A stretch of 64,000 nucleotides of DNA from Fimbriiglobus ruber (GTDB lineage Bacteria; Planctomycetota; Planctomycetia; Gemmatales; Gemmataceae), in contig NZ_NIDE01000014.1 of assembly GCF_002197845.1 (NCBI RefSeq), positions 558,001 through 622,000 of the forward strand, written 5' to 3'. Below the pieces are notes generated by a model. The model did not search any database. It saw nothing but the letters and a program-made list of their open reading frames with translations, and was not told the origin of the DNA. The position numbers and the translations under genes are program-made. Shown one piece after another: positions 61,634-64,000 of this stretch (position 1 is its first letter; every line of letters begins with the position of its first letter).

Positions 61634-63002
61634 CAGTACAGCGCGTATTTTACGTAACACGTTTGTGCCGCTGCTTCTTATGAGATCGGGTGGCTTGCTT
61701 GTTTCGCCGCTGGTGGTATTGAATTACGTCGCTGGTATGTTGGGTGGCCCCGGTTCCCCGTCGCCGCCGGAACAGGATCGCGCACCGGACGTTGAGCGCC
61801 CGGCACACCTGCTCCATCGTCACGTCTGGGTTTTTCCCCCCGGAGCCGCTCCGTGTGGGCGGCGACGAATCCGAGGACGACCACGGCCAGGGTCCGGTGC
61901 CGCATCAGCCCCGTGTAATCCCGCCCCTCGTAGTGCATCAGTCCGACTTCCTGTTTGGCGACCCGGAATAGATGCTCGACCGTCCACCGGCGGAAGGCGA
62001 CGGCGAGAATCCGAGCCACCGGCTCGGCCGTGGCGTTCGTCAGGAAGTACTTGATCTCCCCGGTCGCGTCGTTGCGGGCGACCATCAGGGTGTGCTTGCG
62101 GTCGGCCACCCAGACGATGGCGGTGGCCACCCGCCAGACCGACGGGCGGGTCGTCTGGCGGGTCAACCGGTACACTCGCCCCCGCTCGGCGTGACCCCCG
62201 GTCAACCGCTCGTCGGCCCGCCGGGAGGGGCCCCCGGCCGCGTCCCGGACGGCGAAATTCGTCGGGATTTCACCCACGAACCGCTGTCCCATCACGCCCA
62301 ACACGGTCAGGAGCGGGACGGCTGCCCCGTACCCTTCGTCGAACGTCGGCCCGTCGAACGTGATCCCGTTCGTGTTCGCCCGGAGGAGTTGGTCGAGGGC
62401 CAGCCGCCACTTCGGGTGGTGCCGGACGGTGTCCGGGATGCCGGCCGCCTGACACCGCGCGCGGTCCACGTCCCACGACTCGGGTAGGAACAGGTCGGCG
62501 TCCAACAGGGTGCGAAAGGTGCCGTGGGTGACCCCCACGTGGACGGTCACGATCCCATTGTCGACCTTGCCCACACACCCCAGGTACTGCCGTTGGACGC
62601 CCGGAGTGTGATCCCCCACTTCCGGCTGCTCGTCTCGTCGATCACCCCGACCGTTCCGACGGGATCGGTCGGGAGATCGGCCAGCGTATCGGCCACGAAT
62701 CGGTGCAACCGCGTCCGGGCCTCGTCGTACGACCACACCGAGGTCGTCACGAACAACTGGAGGGTACGGACCGTCGTCCCGCTCGCCAACGCGATCGGTT
62801 CGATCGATTTCCGCGGCAGGTCGGATAACAGGCCCCGACAATACGTGTCGAAGTGGGCGGCCGTGCGGTCTTGCCGGAACACGTCCCGATACCGGCCCAG
62901 ATACCGGGCGAACGCCGGGCCGACGCCCACGATTTCCTGCTCGGTCATGTGATTCCTCCTAAATCCTTCCCTCCCATCCTATTAAATTACTGCGCTGTAC
63001 TG
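61634..63002 (-). mobile_element. IS701-family element with TTAG target duplication
   Basis: Terminal inverted repeats begin CAGTACAGCGC at 61634 and its complement ends at 63002. The flanks are TTAG on both sides (61630-61633, 63003-63006), which fits the 4-bp YTAR duplications known for IS701. The transposase inside is broken by two indels. Confidence 0.85.
61650..62948 (-). pseudogene. IS701-family transposase, two frameshifts
   Basis: Starts at ATG 62948 (AGGAGG upstream): IVGVGPAFARYLGRYRDVF, GLLSDLPRKSIEPIALASG, VGVIDETSSRKWG. At the G5 run near 62612 one base is missing; the frame then continues DHTPGVQRQYLGCVGKVDNG, ANTNGITFDGPTFDEGYG (DDE Asp) and AFRRWTVEHLFRVAKQEVGL (Glu). A second shift at the G6/A5 run near 61840 leads to NPDVTMEQVCRALNVRCAI and the stop at 61650. 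Restored length is about 433 residues, normal for the family. Either indel could be frameshifting, but two make decay more likely. Confidence 0.85.
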
Positions 63003-63044
63003 TTAGGGGCTAGAACTCTGAACTCTGGGTTGGTTGGAACACTC

Positions 63045-63096
63045 AATGTCGGTGGGGGAGGGGCACGCAATTGCGTGCCCCTCCCCCACCGACATT
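63045..63096. repeat. 52-bp perfect palindrome 1
   Basis: Perfectly self-complementary around 63070/63071, with GGGGCACGCAATTGCGTGCC at its centre and no loop. A TTTTATTT run follows. It may be a two-way terminator or a non-autonomous element. Confidence 0.9.
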
Positions 63097-63257
63097 TTAT
63101 TTAGGGGTAGCTATTGCGGCCCTGACTACACGCCGCTCGGTCGGCAGGAAATCCGTTGTCCTTCCTTCGGGTGTGCCGGGCCCGTTCGGACTTCGTCCCG
63201 TAAGACTTCCCCAGACCCGTTCGGACCTCGTCCCGTAAAACTTCTCGGTTGTATCCG

Positions 63258-63313
63258 GGGTATTGGTGCGGCGTCGGGCACGCGATCGCGTGCCCGACGC
63301 CGCACCAATACCC
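63258..63313. repeat. 56-bp perfect palindrome 2
   Basis: Perfectly self-complementary around 63285/63286; centre GGGCACGCGATCGCGTGCCC, similar to palindrome 1. Just before it, a 25-bp unit beginning CGTTCGGACTTCGTCCCGTA occurs twice (from about 63184 and 63219). The rest of 63007-63562 holds no gene. Confidence 0.9.
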
Positions 63314-63562
63314 ACCGATCGACCTCTCTCATTCGATGCCAAACACTTCCAAATAAAAGTACTAATTAGTCGTATTATGCAGCCCGTATCAGGCACACGT
63401 TCTGCACCTGTGTCAGACATCCCGGACGTTTGGTCGGCCTCTCGCCGGATGAGAAGGTCACGAACCGGGGTCGGATGAGTCTGTCGGCACCCCCCCCATT
63501 GCGAATGAATGTGTGGATGTTGGTTAGGCAACCATTTACTCGGTCGAAAAAGGAGTTCTCTC

Positions 63563-64000
63563 ATGCGTCTGATGATCCAAGGTGCGGCGCTGTTTGCGCT
63601 GTGCGGCGTCGGGTTAGTGGTGGCGATGGCCGACGACCCAAAAGCTCCGTCGCCATCGGGGGCCGCGGGAGCCCGGCCGGCAGACGCGGCCGGAAATAAT
63701 CGGCAGAACTCGCCCCAGTTCAACGCGGACCGGTTCATCAAGGACCATGACAAAAACGGCGACGGCAAGCTCAGCAAGGACGAGTTGCCTGCCGACATGC
63801 GGGACGAATTCGACAAGATCGACGCGAACAAGGACGGCTTCCTGACGGCGGACGAACTCACGAAACACGCGGCCATGATGTCGCAACAGGCGCCGCAACT
63901 AGTCGAGTTCGTCTTCTTCGCCATCGACTCGGGTGAAGACGAGCAGGTTACGCTTCAGGACCTGCAGCGGACCTACGACACCCTGCGGAAGATGGACAAG
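63563..64000 (+). CDS. Secreted EF-hand protein, 3' end outside window
   Basis: 146 codons to the window edge from ATG 63563 (AAGGAG seven bases upstream). Signal peptide MRLMIQGAALFALCGVGLVVAMA, then an Ala/Pro/Ser-rich linker. Two EF-hand loops follow, DHDKNGDGKLSKDEL and DANKDGFLTADEL, with all calcium-ligand positions filled. A possible third begins near 63900 (VFFAIDSGEDEQVTLQDLQ) with a less canonical loop. A calcium-binding periplasmic or surface protein; such EF-hand proteins are common in planctomycetes. Role not known. Confidence 0.88.
   Translation, partial: MRLMIQGAALFALCGVGLVVAMADDPKAPSPSGAAGARPADAAGNNRQNSPQFNADRFIKDHDKNGDGKLSKDELPADMRDEFDKIDANKDGFLTADELTKHAAMMSQQAPQLVEFVFFAIDSGEDEQVTLQDLQRTYDTLRKMDK

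Overview
The window reads as chromosomal DNA of a high-GC planctomycete, most likely of the family Gemmataceae. The grounds are two DUF1559 pilin-like proteins, a DUF1080 protein, a very large Ser/Thr kinase with C-terminal WD40 repeats transcribed with an ECF sigma factor, FHA-domain signalling proteins, a cadherin/FG-GAP surface protein with an LRLEALEDR-type N terminus, a sorbosone-dehydrogenase-like protein and a Uma2 nuclease. This is judged from family content; no database was searched.

Layout. 1-6.8 kb: end of a DUF1559 gene, an alpha/beta hydrolase, then minus-strand genes (LRR-like secreted protein, c-type haem protein, and an operon of radical SAM enzyme, membrane protein and small protein). 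6.8-11.9 kb: a giant surface-protein gene split near codon 12 by a complete insertion sequence with a 9-bp target duplication. 12-17.8 kb: Uma2, tRNA-Arg(CCU), DUF1559, FAD monooxygenase, DUF1080. 18-23.4 kb: an IS3 element abutting an ISL3 element, which truncates a Cas4/Dna2-like nuclease gene that also carries two in-frame stops. 24-32.6 kb: metabolic and regulatory genes (AraC/aldo-keto reductase pair, DsbA-like, sorbosone dehydrogenase, esterase, XRE regulator divergent from a DnaJ-type zinc-finger protein). 32.7-40.1 kb: an ISNCY element with a 17-bp target duplication, an IS110 element, an ankyrin protein, and short cassettes (one SMI1/KNR4-like) bounded by palindromic sites. 40.3-56 kb: signalling block of WD40 kinase with ECF sigma factor, ABC transporter with two FHA domains, FHA protein, and two tandem near-identical kinases, each out of frame with its zinc-finger N-terminal domain at the same C9 tract. 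56-59.6 kb: an array of small plus-strand genes separated by imperfect palindromes. 60-64 kb: fold-back repeats, a small Tyr-rich secreted protein, a decayed IS701 element, two perfect palindromes and the start of an EF-hand protein.

Most notable system. Seven sites between 56.25 and 59.56 kb, and three more between 36.2 and 39.5 kb, have the architecture of integron attC recombination sites: outer boxes GCCGAAC and GTTCGGC, inner arms that pair with one extra unpaired base (usually A) on the 5' side, and a fixed TGAG-N7-GTTCGGC 3' half. Each site follows one small gene on the same strand. This looks like a cassette array without an integrase in the window, with a non-standard core box. The cassettes encode membrane or signal-anchored small proteins, an SMI1/KNR4-like protein and unknowns.

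The region has been heavily reworked: six insertion sequences, several gene fragments that duplicate or truncate neighbours, and several families of long inverted repeats.
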